Positions 34,537 through 43,863 of a stretch of DNA of 55,099 bases are shown here, piece by piece. Below the pieces are notes generated by a model. The model had not been told where the DNA came from and ran no database searches. It worked only from the letters and a program-made list of their open reading frames with translations. The position numbers were made by a program, and so were the translations under genes. Source of the DNA: Oscillospiraceae bacterium (GTDB lineage Bacteria > Bacillota > Clostridia > Oscillospirales > Acutalibacteraceae). Each line of letters begins with the position of its first letter. Position 1 is the stretch's first letter. Where the stretch lies: the NCBI GenBank assembly GCA_902796075.1, contig CADBNN010000013.1, forward strand, positions 1 to 55,099. Reading direction: 5' to 3'.

Positions 34537-34992
34537 TTAATCCGTCAAAACGTGGGTCATCAATGCGGCGTCGTCCGGCGGATCCCGATAAAAGCCGGGG
34601 CGCACGCCGTCGCTGACGTAGCCCAGCGAACGGTACAGCGACCGGGCGGCCGTGTTGCCACAGCGCACTTCCAACTTAACGGCCGTGACCCCCCGGGCGG
34701 CGCAGGCGTTTTCCAGCCGGCGCATCAGGGCGGTGGCAACACCCCTGCCCCGACACGGTTCGGCTACCGCCAGATTATTCACAAAGGCTTCGGGCGGCAC
34801 CAGCACGGCCGAAACGTAACCGACCGGACTTGCTTGCCGCAAAGCCACCAAAAAACAGCCCGCCGGTTTGCGTATTTCGGTTAACAGGTTTTCCGCCGTC
34901 CAGGGATGGGCAAAGTAGGCGGTCTCCAGCGCCAGCAAGGCGGGCAAATCGTCTTCCTGCGCCGGACGTATCACAAACGGTTGCGCATGCAT
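34537..34992 (-). CDS. rimI: ribosomal protein bS18 alanine N-acetyltransferase-like GNAT enzyme
   Basis: A 151-residue GNAT acetyltransferase: ALLALETAYFAHPWTAENLL at the N-terminus, the acetyl-CoA loop RGRGVATALMRRLENAC near 82, and VRCGNTAARSLYRSLGYVSDG, the RimI pattern. RimI acetylates the N-terminus of ribosomal protein S18, though bacterial homologues can be less specific. Its 5' end is 4 bases from the polA stop, so it is downstream in the polA operon. Confidence 0.9.
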   Translation of the reverse strand: MHAQPFVIRPAQEDDLPALLALETAYFAHPWTAENLLTEIRKPAGCFLVALRQASPVGYVSAVLVPPEAFVNNLAVAEPCRGRGVATALMRRLENACAARGVTAVKLEVRCGNTAARSLYRSLGYVSDGVRPGFYRDPPDDAALMTHVLTD

Positions 34993-34996
34993 GGCG

Positions 34997-37546
34997 TTAT
35001 CCTTTCGCGTCGTACCAGGTGCGGCCGATGTGGGCGTCTACCACCAGGGGTACCCGCAAATCGGCGGCCTGTTCCATTTCCTGCCGCACAATGGCCAGCA
35101 CCGCCTGCGCTTCAGCTTCGGGCGCTTCCACAATCAGTTCGTCGTGCACCTGCAATATCAGCCGGGCGGCCATGCCGTTTTGCCGCAGGCGCTGATGCAC
35201 CCGCACCATGGCGATTTTTATGATATCGGCCGAAGTGCCCTGCACCGGCATATTGCGGGCTACCCGCTCGCCAAAAGCCCGGGTAACGGCGTTTGAAGCC
35301 CGCAGTTCCGGCAAATATCGCCGCCGACCCAGCAGGGTGGAAACGTAGCCGTCCGCCTTAGCCCGCTCTACCACGCGCTGCATATAGGCGGCCACGCCGG
35401 GATAAGTGTTCATGTATTGCTGAATATACTGTTTGGCCTCGCCAAACGAAATGCCCAGGTCCACCGAAAGCGAGTAGGCGCCGATGCCGTACACAATGCC
35501 GAAATTCACCGCCTTGGCCCGGGAACGCATAAGGGGCGTTACCAGTTCGGGCGGCATGTGAAACACTTTGGCGGCGGTGGAGGTGTGAATGTCGCCGCCT
35601 TCGGCAAAGGTGCGGATCATGGCTTCATCGTTGGCCATGTGGGCCAGCACCCGCAATTCGATTTGAGAATAGTCGGCGTCTACCAGCACACAGCCGGGGG
35701 CCGCCGTAAAAAACCGGCGAAATTCCCGGCCGTTTTCCCGCCGCACGGGAATGTTTTGCAGGTTGGGTTCGGAAGAGCTGATGCGGCCGGTGCGGGTTTC
35801 GGTTTGGTGGAAAGTGGAACGCACCCGGTCGTCCGCCCCCCGCACGGCCAGCAGGCCGTCAACATAGGTCGACTTGAGTTTGGCCAGTTGGCGGTATTCC
35901 AGCAGTTGTTCCACCGCCGGATGGGCATAGCGCAGTTCCTCCAGCACTTCGGCGCTGGTGGAAAAGCCGCTTTTGGTTTTTTTCTTGGCGGGCAGGCCCA
36001 GTTTCACAAACAGCGCCTCCCCCAGTTGTTTGGGCGAATTGAGATTAAATTCGTAACCCACCGAATCGTAAATGCCGTGCACCAGCCGGTCTATTTGCTC
36101 CTCCAGCCGCTTGCCGTAGGCGATCAGATCATCCCACACCACCAAAAAGCCGTCTTGTTCCATGTCGGCCAGGGTGTGCGCCAGGGGGATCTCCACGTCG
36201 GTCAGCAAGGCGGTTTGGCCGTCCTGCTCCAACCGGCGAGCCAAAGCGTCGCACAGCGCAGGCAGATCGGCCGCCCATTGGGCCAGTTGGGCCAGGTCTT
36301 CGGGCGGGTCGGCCACAGGCCGGCGAGCAGGCAAATATTCCTGCATGAGACGAGACAAAGAATAATCGGTGGCCGAGGGATTTTGTAAATAGGCCGCCAG
36401 CATGGTATCAAAGGCGGGATGCGCGATGGTAAGGCCCCGGTGAAAGGCCCCTTTCAAATCGTGGGTAAACAGCAGGCCGTCGGCCGGCAGAGCGGCTATG
36501 TCGGCGGCGTTGTGATACACATACACTCCGTTCGGCAGGCACACGGCGGCGGCTTCATCCTGCCACAGCACATAGCGTTTTTCGGGCAGCGGGGTCGGCA
36601 GGGGCGCGTCTACCCGGCAGGGCAGCGCTTCCTCTTTTGTTTGAACGGCGGCCGCCGGCGCAGGTGAAACGGGCTGGGCCGTCAACCCTAACCGGTCGAT
36701 AATTTTGAACAGTTCCAGCCGGGCCAGCTTGGCGGCCAGGGGCTGGGGGCGCATGGCGCAGCCCATCAGGTCCGCCACCGTCGCGCTCAACGGCACGTCC
36801 CGCACAATAGCGCCCAACCGGTAACTGAGAAAGGCGTTGTCCCGGTCGGCTTCCAGTTTGCGGCGCAAGGTATCGCGTATGGCGGGGGAATCCAAATGAT
36901 CGTAGACTCCCTGCAGGCTTTCAAACTGCGCAATGAGCGAAAGGGCGGTCTTCTCCCCCACCCCGGCCACGCCGGGAATGTTGTCGGACGCGTCCCCCAT
37001 CAGAGCTTTCACGTCGATGAGCTGGGCCGGCGTAACGCCTTTGGTTTCGGCGATCAGCGCGGGGGTGTATTCCGTTAAATCGGGCTGGCCCATTTTGGTG
37101 GCGGCCAACAGCACATGGGTGCGGTCGGTCACCAGCTGCAGGCTGTCACGGTCGCCGGTGGCCAGCACGCAGTCATAGCCTTCCTGCTCGCAGCGGGCAG
37201 CCAGCGTGCCTAAAATATCGTCCGCCTCATACCCCTCCTGCTCCAGCACGGTCACGCCCAGGTCGGGCAGCAGGTCTTTGAGCAGGGGCATTTGCATAGC
37301 CAATTCGTCCGGCATGCCCTTGCGGCCGGCTTTATACTGGTCATACATTTTATGCCGGAAAGTGGGCGCGCGCAGGTCAAACGCCGCAACGATCCCATCG
37401 GGCGCGGTCTGCTCTTTTAGTTTAAACAAAATATTCAAAAAACCGTAAATGCCGTTGGTGAACACCCCATCCTTGGTGGTGAGGGCGCGAATGCCGTAAA
37501 AAGCCCGGTTTACAATGCTGTTGCCGTCTAATACCAGCAATTTCAT
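34997..37546 (-). CDS. polA: DNA polymerase I
   Basis: An 849-residue repair and Okazaki-processing polymerase. Residues 1-290 are the 5'-3' exonuclease (LLVLDGNSIVNRAFYGIRAL, GYEADDILGTLA, LMGDASDNIPGVAGVGEKT). The middle domain (about 310-460) retains the fold but not the DxE proofreading motif; it reads THDLKG where NLKFD would be. Residues 470-849 are the polymerase, with SSEPNLQNIPVR, DADYSQIELRVLAH, FGIVYGIGAYSLS and LILQVHDELIVE. Proofreading is therefore probably absent, as in Bacillus. ATG 37546 has GGAGG upstream. Confidence 0.97.
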   Translation of the reverse strand: MKLLVLDGNSIVNRAFYGIRALTTKDGVFTNGIYGFLNILFKLKEQTAPDGIVAAFDLRAPTFRHKMYDQYKAGRKGMPDELAMQMPLLKDLLPDLGVTVLEQEGYEADDILGTLAARCEQEGYDCVLATGDRDSLQLVTDRTHVLLAATKMGQPDLTEYTPALIAETKGVTPAQLIDVKALMGDASDNIPGVAGVGEKTALSLIAQFESLQGVYDHLDSPAIRDTLRRKLEADRDNAFLSYRLGAIVRDVPLSATVADLMGCAMRPQPLAAKLARLELFKIIDRLGLTAQPVSPAPAAAVQTKEEALPCRVDAPLPTPLPEKRYVLWQDEAAAVCLPNGVYVYHNAADIAALPADGLLFTHDLKGAFHRGLTIAHPAFDTMLAAYLQNPSATDYSLSRLMQEYLPARRPVADPPEDLAQLAQWAADLPALCDALARRLEQDGQTALLTDVEIPLAHTLADMEQDGFLVVWDDLIAYGKRLEEQIDRLVHGIYDSVGYEFNLNSPKQLGEALFVKLGLPAKKKTKSGFSTSAEVLEELRYAHPAVEQLLEYRQLAKLKSTYVDGLLAVRGADDRVRSTFHQTETRTGRISSSEPNLQNIPVRRENGREFRRFFTAAPGCVLVDADYSQIELRVLAHMANDEAMIRTFAEGGDIHTSTAAKVFHMPPELVTPLMRSRAKAVNFGIVYGIGAYSLSVDLGISFGEAKQYIQQYMNTYPGVAAYMQRVVERAKADGYVSTLLGRRRYLPELRASNAVTRAFGERVARNMPVQGTSADIIKIAMVRVHQRLRQNGMAARLILQVHDELIVEAPEAEAQAVLAIVRQEMEQAADLRVPLVVDAHIGRTWYDAKG

Positions 37547-37654
37547 AGCGGTGTGCCTCCGTTTTGCGGTCTAATGCCGTTGTTACGGTAAGTATACCAC
37601 ATTCCCGGCCGGTTGTGTGGCTTTTTTGCAAAAAAATAAGTGAAACTGTATTCA

Positions 37655-37683
37655 TTGACAAAGGCCGTTGCTTCCTGTATACT
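37655..37683 (+). promoter_or_regulatory. promoter for the large dockerin surface protein
   Basis: TTGACA (37655-37660) and TATACT (37678-37683) are spaced by 17 bases, 56 bases upstream of the start. Confidence 0.8.
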
Positions 37684-37738
37684 AAATTAGTAACCCGATG
37701 ATTGCGGTGATCGTGATCACGTTAGGAGGTTTTTTGTC

Positions 37739-40700
37739 ATGAAACGCTGTTTTGCTATAATGCTTGCGCTGGCGGTGCTGTGCGCTTTGTGGGCGCCCGC
37801 CACCGTGCTGGCCGCCGAAGCCGACACCGTGAGCGTGGTGGAGATCGGCGGTCTGGAGCCGGTGGTGGCCGGCCAATATGCCCTGCCCATCAATGCGCAA
37901 ACACTTTCGGTAGCGGCTAACGCGGCCTATTACGTAGAATCCGGCCAATTGCAATGGCGCGGAGAAAACGACGCCGCTATCACCGACCACAACTATACGT
38001 TCGAAGCCGGCTGCCAGTATTCGCTCATGCTCGCTTTTCGCATCAAAAACGGCTCCAACGCCCGGTTTTCACCCACGGCCAAGTTGGTACTGCAGCGGCA
38101 AAACACCGCCGCTTACACTTCGTATGTGCTGCAATGCACCGGCGACCGTGTGGTGCTGCGTGTGGTGTTTACGGTGGCCGGCAGCCGGCAATATCCCGCT
38201 GTTGCGTCCTTGTCTCTTTCCGGCCTTACCCTGCCCCGGGAGGGCGACCTGCCCGATACCGACGTGAGCATGTTATACGCCAACGCCCGGGTGGAAAGCG
38301 TTTCCTGGGACGGCCCCTTGAACGGCGGCCGCTTTGCCGGCGGACAGATCTACACCGCCAACGTGCGGGTGCTGGCCAGCGCGCAGTACGATTTTTCCGC
38401 TTCTTTGGCCGCCTATATGGACGGCCGGCCGGCTGACGCGATGCAGCCTTATACCAGCGGCAGCCGCAAAGGCATGAACCTGAAGTTTGTGTTTGCGGTG
38501 CCTAACCGGGCCCAGATCGGCCGGGTGCAGCTGCAGGGTCTGCCCCATCCCTATGCCTGCGAACGGGGCGAAACGGTGCGCGCTTCCCAACTGACGGTGA
38601 CGGACAGCGTGTATAAACTGACCGACGCCACCCTGCAATGGAATTACATCAGCGACCGGCAGCCCTGTTTTTTGTATCACGTAGATACCACCATGGATCT
38701 GACCTTTGCCGTGACCGACAACGGCTATAAATTCACCGAAACCTGCGGCCTGACCTTGATCGATTTTGAGCCGAAGGATTATACGGTGCAGACCCTGAAA
38801 CAGTCGAACGACACCATCACCTTCCGCCTGCACGTGCTGCCCGGTTTTCGGCCGGGGGCCGGCGGCAGTGAAAACGATCCCGCCGTGTGCACCGACTACC
38901 GCAACCTGAAAGGGGCGCTGGAAGACCCGGGCTTGCGCTATGTGCAGCTTAACCGGGTGGGCACCGGCACTTCCGAAATAAGCCGGTTAGACCCGGCCGG
39001 CAAAGAGTATGTGGCCATTCGGCAAGAGGGCGTGAAAACCCTGATTTTGCTGGACACGAACGAATTTTACTGCACCAGCCGGGACAAGACCCGTTTTCCG
39101 ATCTACACCCACTTTATTCAAGTGCTGGGCACGCTGGACGTGAAAGGCAGCGGCCAGCTGATCTACCAGGGGCCGGGGGTCAACAGCAACGGCAATTATA
39201 ACAGTTTGTTTTATAATTCCGGCAATTTGACCATTCACGACGGCGTGACCCTTTCGGCATACACCTTGAAAGGCACCGGCGGTTTGGCCTGCAACGGCGT
39301 GGTGATCCATCAGGAAGGCGCCGGCAAAACCGTGATAAACAACGCCGTTTTGCTTGGCAAGACCACCCTGAACACCGAGCCTCCCGCCGCCGCCGTTATG
39401 GTGGCCAGCGGCACGCTGGAAGTGAACGGCGCCCGGGTGGAAAACCGGGTGATAGCCGGAAGCGGTGTAGACAACGTAACGGCCGGCAGCGCCGTTTATG
39501 TGAAAGGCGGCACCGCCCGCCTGCACGCCGGCACCTTTGAAGGGCTGCTGCTGCGCCCCGGCTTGACCCTGGCCGGCTGTGTGGACAGCGGCGCCTATGT
39601 GGCACGCAACGGCACGGCCGTAAACCCCGCCTACCTGAACGGCGCCGTTGACGGCGTGATCACCATTGCCCGGTATGTGGAGCAGGCGGACCTGCACGTC
39701 AATTTTCCCGTGGCTGACGAAAGCCCTTCCCTGCGGGTTTACAGCCCCCAAAACAGCGTGCTGGCCACCGACGTGGCCTGGTTTGACGCCACCGCCGACC
39801 GGGCCATGGGCTTTAACGATACCTTTACCGCCGGGCACGTTTACCGGGTCGTGCTGCAAATGCGGCCGGCGGCAGGCTACCGGTTCGTAACCAACGGCAA
39901 CGCCACCGCCACGGCGTTTAAGGTGAACGACCGCGCCACGGCGGCCGAGCAGATTGCCGGCACCCCCGCGGCGGAAGGCTGCCGGCTGACCTATACGTTT
40001 GCCCCCTGCCCCTATTTGGTAAACCAGGTGGCCCTTACGCTGGCGCCGCCGCTGGCGGGCAATACCGCCGGCAGTACCGCAACGGTGGCCGACGGTCATT
40101 ATCGGCTGTATCCCACCGACGCGGTGAGCTGGCGGGATGACACGGCGGGCCGTTCTATTGCCAACGGTACGCCTTTTGAAGCGGGCCATGTTTACACCGT
40201 GTTTATATGGGTACAGGCCGCCGATGACTATGAATTTGCGGTGGACGACCGGCTGGATCCGGCCATTACCGCCACCGTGAACGGTCAGGCCGCCATGGTG
40301 CGGCGGGCCTATGAACAAAGCGCCGACGAAGTGGTGGAGATCGTTTACACCTTTGAAGCCTGCACGGACCAGCCGTATATTACCGCGCTGGACGCCGCCG
40401 TGGCCCGGCCGGCGGTGGGCGGCTATGCCGACCGCACCGTGGCCGCCGGCAACAGCACTTATGCCGCCACACTGGTGCATTATGTAGTGAACGGGCAGGA
40501 AGCCCCGGCGGACTACGCCTTTACCTGGGGCGACAGTGTGAGCATTACGGTGGGCTTTGCCCCGGCGGCCGGATTCCGCCTGAGCGACACCGCCACCGCG
40601 ACCGTGGCCGGACTGGAAGCACGCCCGGCCGGCGCCCAAAACGGCATGCGGCTTTACACCGTTACCATTGATTTGGGCGGCCAACCGCCTGTTAGCGTGG

Positions 40701-40906
40701 CGTACGGCGACGTGAACGACGACGGCAATATTGACGCCAAAGACGCCCTGCTGGTGTTAAAAGCCGCCGTGGGCAAAGCGACGCTTTCAAACGAACAGCA
40801 GCAGCGGGCCAACGTGGACGGCGACAACGCCATAAACGCCAAGGACGCCCTGCTCATTCTGAAACGGGCGGTGAACAAGATCGACCGGTTTCCGGTAGAA
40901 GGCTGA
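37739..40906 (+). CDS. large secreted beta-rich surface protein with dockerin
   Basis: A 1055-residue exported protein. It has a signal peptide (residues 1-22, ALWAPATVLAAEA). At about 25-350 are three or so beta modules, each with an F(E)AGxxY core and a closing strand. At about 385-640 is a right-handed beta-helix-like region (VLGTLDVKGSGQLIYQG, GNLTIHDGVTLSAYTLKGTG, GTLEVNGARVENR). At about 645-985 are three more modules (FTAGHVYRVVLQMRPAAGY, FEAGHVYTVFIWVQAADDY). Residues 997-1050 are a type I dockerin (DVNDDGNIDAKDAL, NVDGDNAINAKDAL). Catalytic residues are not evident. Likely an adhesin or polysaccharide-binding cohesin partner. AGGAGG precedes ATG 37739. Confidence 0.85.
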   Translation: MKRCFAIMLALAVLCALWAPATVLAAEADTVSVVEIGGLEPVVAGQYALPINAQTLSVAANAAYYVESGQLQWRGENDAAITDHNYTFEAGCQYSLMLAFRIKNGSNARFSPTAKLVLQRQNTAAYTSYVLQCTGDRVVLRVVFTVAGSRQYPAVASLSLSGLTLPREGDLPDTDVSMLYANARVESVSWDGPLNGGRFAGGQIYTANVRVLASAQYDFSASLAAYMDGRPADAMQPYTSGSRKGMNLKFVFAVPNRAQIGRVQLQGLPHPYACERGETVRASQLTVTDSVYKLTDATLQWNYISDRQPCFLYHVDTTMDLTFAVTDNGYKFTETCGLTLIDFEPKDYTVQTLKQSNDTITFRLHVLPGFRPGAGGSENDPAVCTDYRNLKGALEDPGLRYVQLNRVGTGTSEISRLDPAGKEYVAIRQEGVKTLILLDTNEFYCTSRDKTRFPIYTHFIQVLGTLDVKGSGQLIYQGPGVNSNGNYNSLFYNSGNLTIHDGVTLSAYTLKGTGGLACNGVVIHQEGAGKTVINNAVLLGKTTLNTEPPAAAVMVASGTLEVNGARVENRVIAGSGVDNVTAGSAVYVKGGTARLHAGTFEGLLLRPGLTLAGCVDSGAYVARNGTAVNPAYLNGAVDGVITIARYVEQADLHVNFPVADESPSLRVYSPQNSVLATDVAWFDATADRAMGFNDTFTAGHVYRVVLQMRPAAGYRFVTNGNATATAFKVNDRATAAEQIAGTPAAEGCRLTYTFAPCPYLVNQVALTLAPPLAGNTAGSTATVADGHYRLYPTDAVSWRDDTAGRSIANGTPFEAGHVYTVFIWVQAADDYEFAVDDRLDPAITATVNGQAAMVRRAYEQSADEVVEIVYTFEACTDQPYITALDAAVARPAVGGYADRTVAAGNSTYAATLVHYVVNGQEAPADYAFTWGDSVSITVGFAPAAGFRLSDTATATVAGLEARPAGAQNGMRLYTVTIDLGGQPPVSVAYGDVNDDGNIDAKDALLVLKAAVGKATLSNEQQQRANVDGDNAINAKDALLILKRAVNKIDRFPVEG

Positions 40907-40924
40907 TCCGCCCCGATACGCAAA

Positions 40925-40965
40925 AACGCCATTCGCTTTTCCGGCGAATGGCGTTCATTTTTATG
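40925..40965. terminator. terminator after the large dockerin protein
   Basis: AACGCCATTCGC (40925-40936) pairs with GCGAATGGCGTT (40944-40955), then a T-rich run; convergent with the glycosyltransferase gene. Confidence 0.9.
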
Positions 40966-40972
40966 TAACAGT

Positions 40973-42262
40973 TCACTGCACAAAATCCGAAATATCTTCG
41001 GCGGCTTGGCGCCGCTGTTTTAACTGCCCCATAGAAACCGTGTGTTCAATGTGCTTCCATTGGACCTTTTTGAACAGTGAAAGCAGTGAAATGGGCACGT
41101 AAGTAAGCATAAACACGGGAAACGTGAAGGCGTATAAGATCTTTTTGAACGGGGTGGTGTGGATCTTCCGCCATTCGGTGATAACGGTGATGAGGCCGAT
41201 GAGGAAGAAGGAATTATACAGCGCCAGGCCCAGCCGCCCCAGAGCCAGCAGACAATACAGCAGGCTTTGCCCGGCCACGGCCGCCAGCACAATCAACACC
41301 ACGTTCAACAGCACCGAAAGAATAGACAGCACATAGGCCGGCGCAATGTTCATAAACATGTCAAAGCAGGAAAAATTGCCTTTGAGCGCGCCTTTGAGCA
41401 TGCGGCCGCCGTAACCCAAAACCACCTGCACGTAGCCTTTGGCCCAGCGCATACGCTGCCGCCAGGACTGGGCAAACGTAACCGGCTGTTCGTCAAACAA
41501 TTCCGCTTGGGCGCAAAAGCCGATTTTGCGGCCCTGCACGATCTGGCAGGCGGAAAACTCAATATCTTCGGTGAGCATATGAAAAGGCCAGTCGCCGATC
41601 TCTTCGGCAATTTGCCGGCTGAACATAAAGCCCGTGCCCGAAACCGCGCAGCTGACCCCCAGCAAATGGCGGGCGTGGTTCAAATAGCGGCTTTCACGCA
41701 AAAACCACAAGGCGTTGCCGGCGCTGATCCAACTGTCACCGAAATTTTTGCTGTTGCGGTAACTGGTAACGACCAGATAGCCCTGAACAAAGGTGCGATT
41801 CATTTGCTCAATATAATCGGGCCGCAGCACGTTATCGGCGTCAAACACAAAATAGCCGTCAAACCCGTCGGGATAGTCTTGCTGCAAGTGGCGCAGTAAC
41901 GCCTGCAGCGCGTACCCTTTTCCCACCTGTTCCCTGTTTTGCCGTTCATACACCAAAGCCCCGTGTTCCCGCGCCACCTGCGCGGTGCCGTCGGTGCAGT
42001 TGTCGGCCATCACAAAGGGATGGATGAGGGCGGCGTCGTAAGTCTGGGCGCGCAAACTGTCCAGCAAATCGCCAATGACCACTTCTTCATTGCGGGCGCA
42101 AATGAGCACGGCAAAGTTATTGCGCCGGTCGGTGGGCGGGGGCAGCTGTTTGTTGCGCCGCGCCATGGCCACGGGAATATAAACGAACTGATAGGCATAA
42201 CAAACCAAAAAAACAACAGCGATCGCGCTATCTACAATATGCAATATCTGAACAAGGTCCAT
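40973..42262 (-). CDS. membrane family 2 glycosyltransferase (processive type)
   Basis: A 429-residue protein with an N-terminal membrane helix, a GT-A catalytic domain, and three to four C-terminal membrane segments. Motifs are FAVLICARNEE, YFVFDADNVLRPDYI (DxD), LTEDIEFSACQ (acceptor-site ED), and SWRQRMRWAKGYVQ (QxxRW), the set found in cellulose/hyaluronan/poly-GlcNAc synthases. It probably makes or transfers a cell-surface polysaccharide from a nucleotide sugar. The glycan cannot be deduced. The start ATG 42262 has GAGG upstream. Confidence 0.92.
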   Translation of the reverse strand: MDLVQILHIVDSAIAVVFLVCYAYQFVYIPVAMARRNKQLPPPTDRRNNFAVLICARNEEVVIGDLLDSLRAQTYDAALIHPFVMADNCTDGTAQVAREHGALVYERQNREQVGKGYALQALLRHLQQDYPDGFDGYFVFDADNVLRPDYIEQMNRTFVQGYLVVTSYRNSKNFGDSWISAGNALWFLRESRYLNHARHLLGVSCAVSGTGFMFSRQIAEEIGDWPFHMLTEDIEFSACQIVQGRKIGFCAQAELFDEQPVTFAQSWRQRMRWAKGYVQVVLGYGGRMLKGALKGNFSCFDMFMNIAPAYVLSILSVLLNVVLIVLAAVAGQSLLYCLLALGRLGLALYNSFFLIGLITVITEWRKIHTTPFKKILYAFTFPVFMLTYVPISLLSLFKKVQWKHIEHTVSMGQLKQRRQAAEDISDFVQ

Positions 42263-42318
42263 ATCGTTAACGCCTCACAAAAGCAGTATTCAGCAAGGAT
42301 AAACCATAAGCAATAGTA

Positions 42319-42346
42319 TTATAGCATAAACCCGGTATAAATCAAG
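42319..42346 (-). promoter_or_regulatory. promoter for the glycosyltransferase gene
   Basis: On the minus strand TTGATT (42346-42341) and TATAAT (42324-42319) are spaced by 16 bases. Confidence 0.7.
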
Positions 42347-42374
42347 CCAAAAATAATATTTCGTCGTTTTTTGC

Positions 42375-42403
42375 CGCAAAAAAAGCCGGGCGCTAAGCCC
42401 GGC
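42375..42403 (-). terminator. terminator for the 42424-43029 gene
   Basis: GCCGGGC (42385-42391) pairs with GCCCGGC (42397-42403); on the minus strand a T run follows. Confidence 0.88.
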
Positions 42404-42423
42404 ATATGAATAAAACGGCTGGT

Positions 42424-43029
42424 TTATATCAGCGGCACGGTGTCGCCGTTTACCACCACGCGGTAGCCCTTTTCATAATCGGGCACATACGTGTAATAAC
42501 TCACGTAGTCGGTAGAAGCCGTGCTGCCGTTAAGGGTGAGAAAGGTCGAATTTTTGGAATCAGACAGTTCAACGGGCTGGCCGCTGCGGGTGTGCACCGC
42601 CACAAACACGTCCCCCGAAGGCACGTGGCGATACACGTTGATGCGCACGTCGCCATGGCGCTTAACGGGAATGGCTTCCAGGTCCCAACTGCCGCCCAGC
42701 TGCCAGCCTTTTTCGGTTTTGGGCACCGCCCAAAAGGTGGCTTTTTGGGGATCGCCTTCGGCACACACCACCAAATCGCAGGCATGGCCTTCCACCACGC
42801 AGGAAGCGGCCGGCTCCAGCAAATTGGAATAATGATAAGACGCTTCGGCCGAGGGGAAGGAGAACAGCACCGTTTCCACCCGGGCGAAGGAAAGCCCTAT
42901 CGCCAGCGCGGCGCACAGCAGCAGCACCAGCACGATGCGCCCGAATTTGCGGCCTTCCGACCGGCAGATGAGCACCGTTAAAAACACAAACAACGCGGCG
43001 GCCAGCGCCACACGCAGCAACACAAACAA
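42424..43029 (-). CDS. membrane-anchored protein of unknown function
   Basis: A 201-residue protein with two hydrophobic N-terminal helices (about 2-20 and 28-48), followed by an extracytoplasmic beta-rich domain (ACDLVVCAEGDPQKATFW, RINVYRHVPSGDVFVAVHTR). No family is recognised. The chosen start is TTG at 43029, with a weak GGTG site; a nearby alternative cannot be excluded. It has its own promoter and terminator, so it is monocistronic. Confidence 0.7.
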   Translation of the reverse strand: MFVLLRVALAAALFVFLTVLICRSEGRKFGRIVLVLLLCAALAIGLSFARVETVLFSFPSAEASYHYSNLLEPAASCVVEGHACDLVVCAEGDPQKATFWAVPKTEKGWQLGGSWDLEAIPVKRHGDVRINVYRHVPSGDVFVAVHTRSGQPVELSDSKNSTFLTLNGSTASTDYVSYYTYVPDYEKGYRVVVNGDTVPLI

Positions 43030-43077
43030 AGCCGTTCACCATCCTGTTAAGATCCGGCCCGGAGCCGTTCGGTTATG

Positions 43078-43106
43078 ATTATAGCAAACTGCATAGCAAA
43101 TGTAAA
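43078..43106 (-). promoter_or_regulatory. promoter for the 42424-43029 gene
   Basis: On the minus strand TTTACA (43106-43101) and TATAAT (43083-43078) are spaced by 17 bases. Confidence 0.8.
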
Positions 43107-43110
43107 GCAA

Positions 43111-43144
43111 AAAACCGGCCGAAACGGAACTATCGGTCGGTTTT
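43111..43144 (-). terminator. terminator for the CarD-like gene
   Basis: AAAACCGGCCGA pairs imperfectly with TCGGTCGGTTTT across a short loop; on the minus strand a T run follows (GGTTTTTTGC). Confidence 0.8.
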
Positions 43145-43154
43145 AAGCAAAAAA

Positions 43155-43655
43155 TTATTGGCCCAGCTGGTTGCGAATAAAGGTGGGCACCTCTTCGGGC
43201 GCCATATCCAGCGCCAGCGAAAATTCGTCATACAGCAGCCGTTCGGCTTCCCGCAGGCACCGTTCATCGTCCACCCGCAGGCGCTTGCCGTGTTCCCGCA
43301 GGGCCAGCAGCCGTTCATACAGGGTTTTGATCACCGCGGCCATGGTTTGCCGGTCGGCCGAAACAAAACTTTCCCGATACCGCCGCTTGCGCTCCTGATC
43401 GTCGGGGATCCAGCAGTCGGGCAGCCCGGGCAGGCTTTGAATAATGGCCATCACCTGGCTGCGGGACAGCACCGGCATCATGCGCCCGGCCAGGGTGGGA
43501 TTGTTGACCGGCACGTATACGGTGGAGCGGGCGTCATGCACCGGCCGCAGCACGTAATAAGTCTCTTCTTCGCCCCCGACCACCCGGGTCTGGGTCCGGT
43601 CGATCCGGCACACGCCGGCCGTGCCGTAGCGCACGGTATCGTTCACGCTGAACAT
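43155..43655 (-). CDS. CarD/CdnL-family RNA polymerase-binding regulator
   Basis: A 166-residue protein. The N-terminal 60 residues form the Tudor-like RNAP-interaction domain (FSVNDTVRYGTAGVCRID, YYVLRPVHDARSTVYVPVNN, in part). The rest is helical with a basic segment (DQERKRRYRESFVSADRQTM), as in CarD proteins that stabilise open promoter complexes. ATG 43655 is chosen with AAGGAG upstream; the longer frame reads back through promoter and terminator-like hairpin. A hairpin lies in its leader. Confidence 0.9.
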   Translation of the reverse strand: MFSVNDTVRYGTAGVCRIDRTQTRVVGGEEETYYVLRPVHDARSTVYVPVNNPTLAGRMMPVLSRSQVMAIIQSLPGLPDCWIPDDQERKRRYRESFVSADRQTMAAVIKTLYERLLALREHGKRLRVDDERCLREAERLLYDEFSLALDMAPEEVPTFIRNQLGQ

Positions 43656-43684
43656 GTTGCCGCTCCTTTCCTGCCGCCATAAAA

Positions 43685-43717
43685 ACAGCGCAAGCCCATG
43701 ATCTGGACTTACGCTGT
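43685..43717 (-). promoter_or_regulatory. leader hairpin of the CarD-like gene, possible attenuator
   Basis: On the minus strand ACAGCGTAAGTCC and GGGCTTGCGCTGT form a stem with one or two mismatches, followed by TTTTTA. It sits between the promoter and the ribosome-binding site, so it would end most transcripts unless disrupted. Confidence 0.55.
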
Positions 43718-43739
43718 TCAGCCGCACGATACTATGGTT

Positions 43740-43768
43740 ATTATAGCAAAAAAGGGCGAAAAAGTCAA
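43740..43768 (-). promoter_or_regulatory. strong promoter for the CarD-like gene
   Basis: On the minus strand TTGACT (43768-43763) and TATAAT (43745-43740) are spaced by 17 bases. Confidence 0.85.
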
Positions 43769-43817
43769 GGACCAAAACCCGGCTTTTTTGCTTTTGTCGG
43801 CCCAACAAAAGCGGCGC

Positions 43818-43846
43818 GCAAAAGGCCCTCTTGCAAAAAGAGGGCC
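43818..43846 (-). terminator. terminator of the small dockerin gene
   Basis: GGCCCTCTT (43824-43832) pairs with AAGAGGGCC (43838-43846); on the minus strand TTTT follows. Confidence 0.8.
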
Positions 43847-43863
43847 CCGAAAAATGCGTTTTG

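Noticed and set aside
38987-40684. 565-residue minus-strand ORF in the large dockerin gene
   Set aside because: The plus strand encodes a signal peptide and dockerin in one continuous frame with its own promoter.
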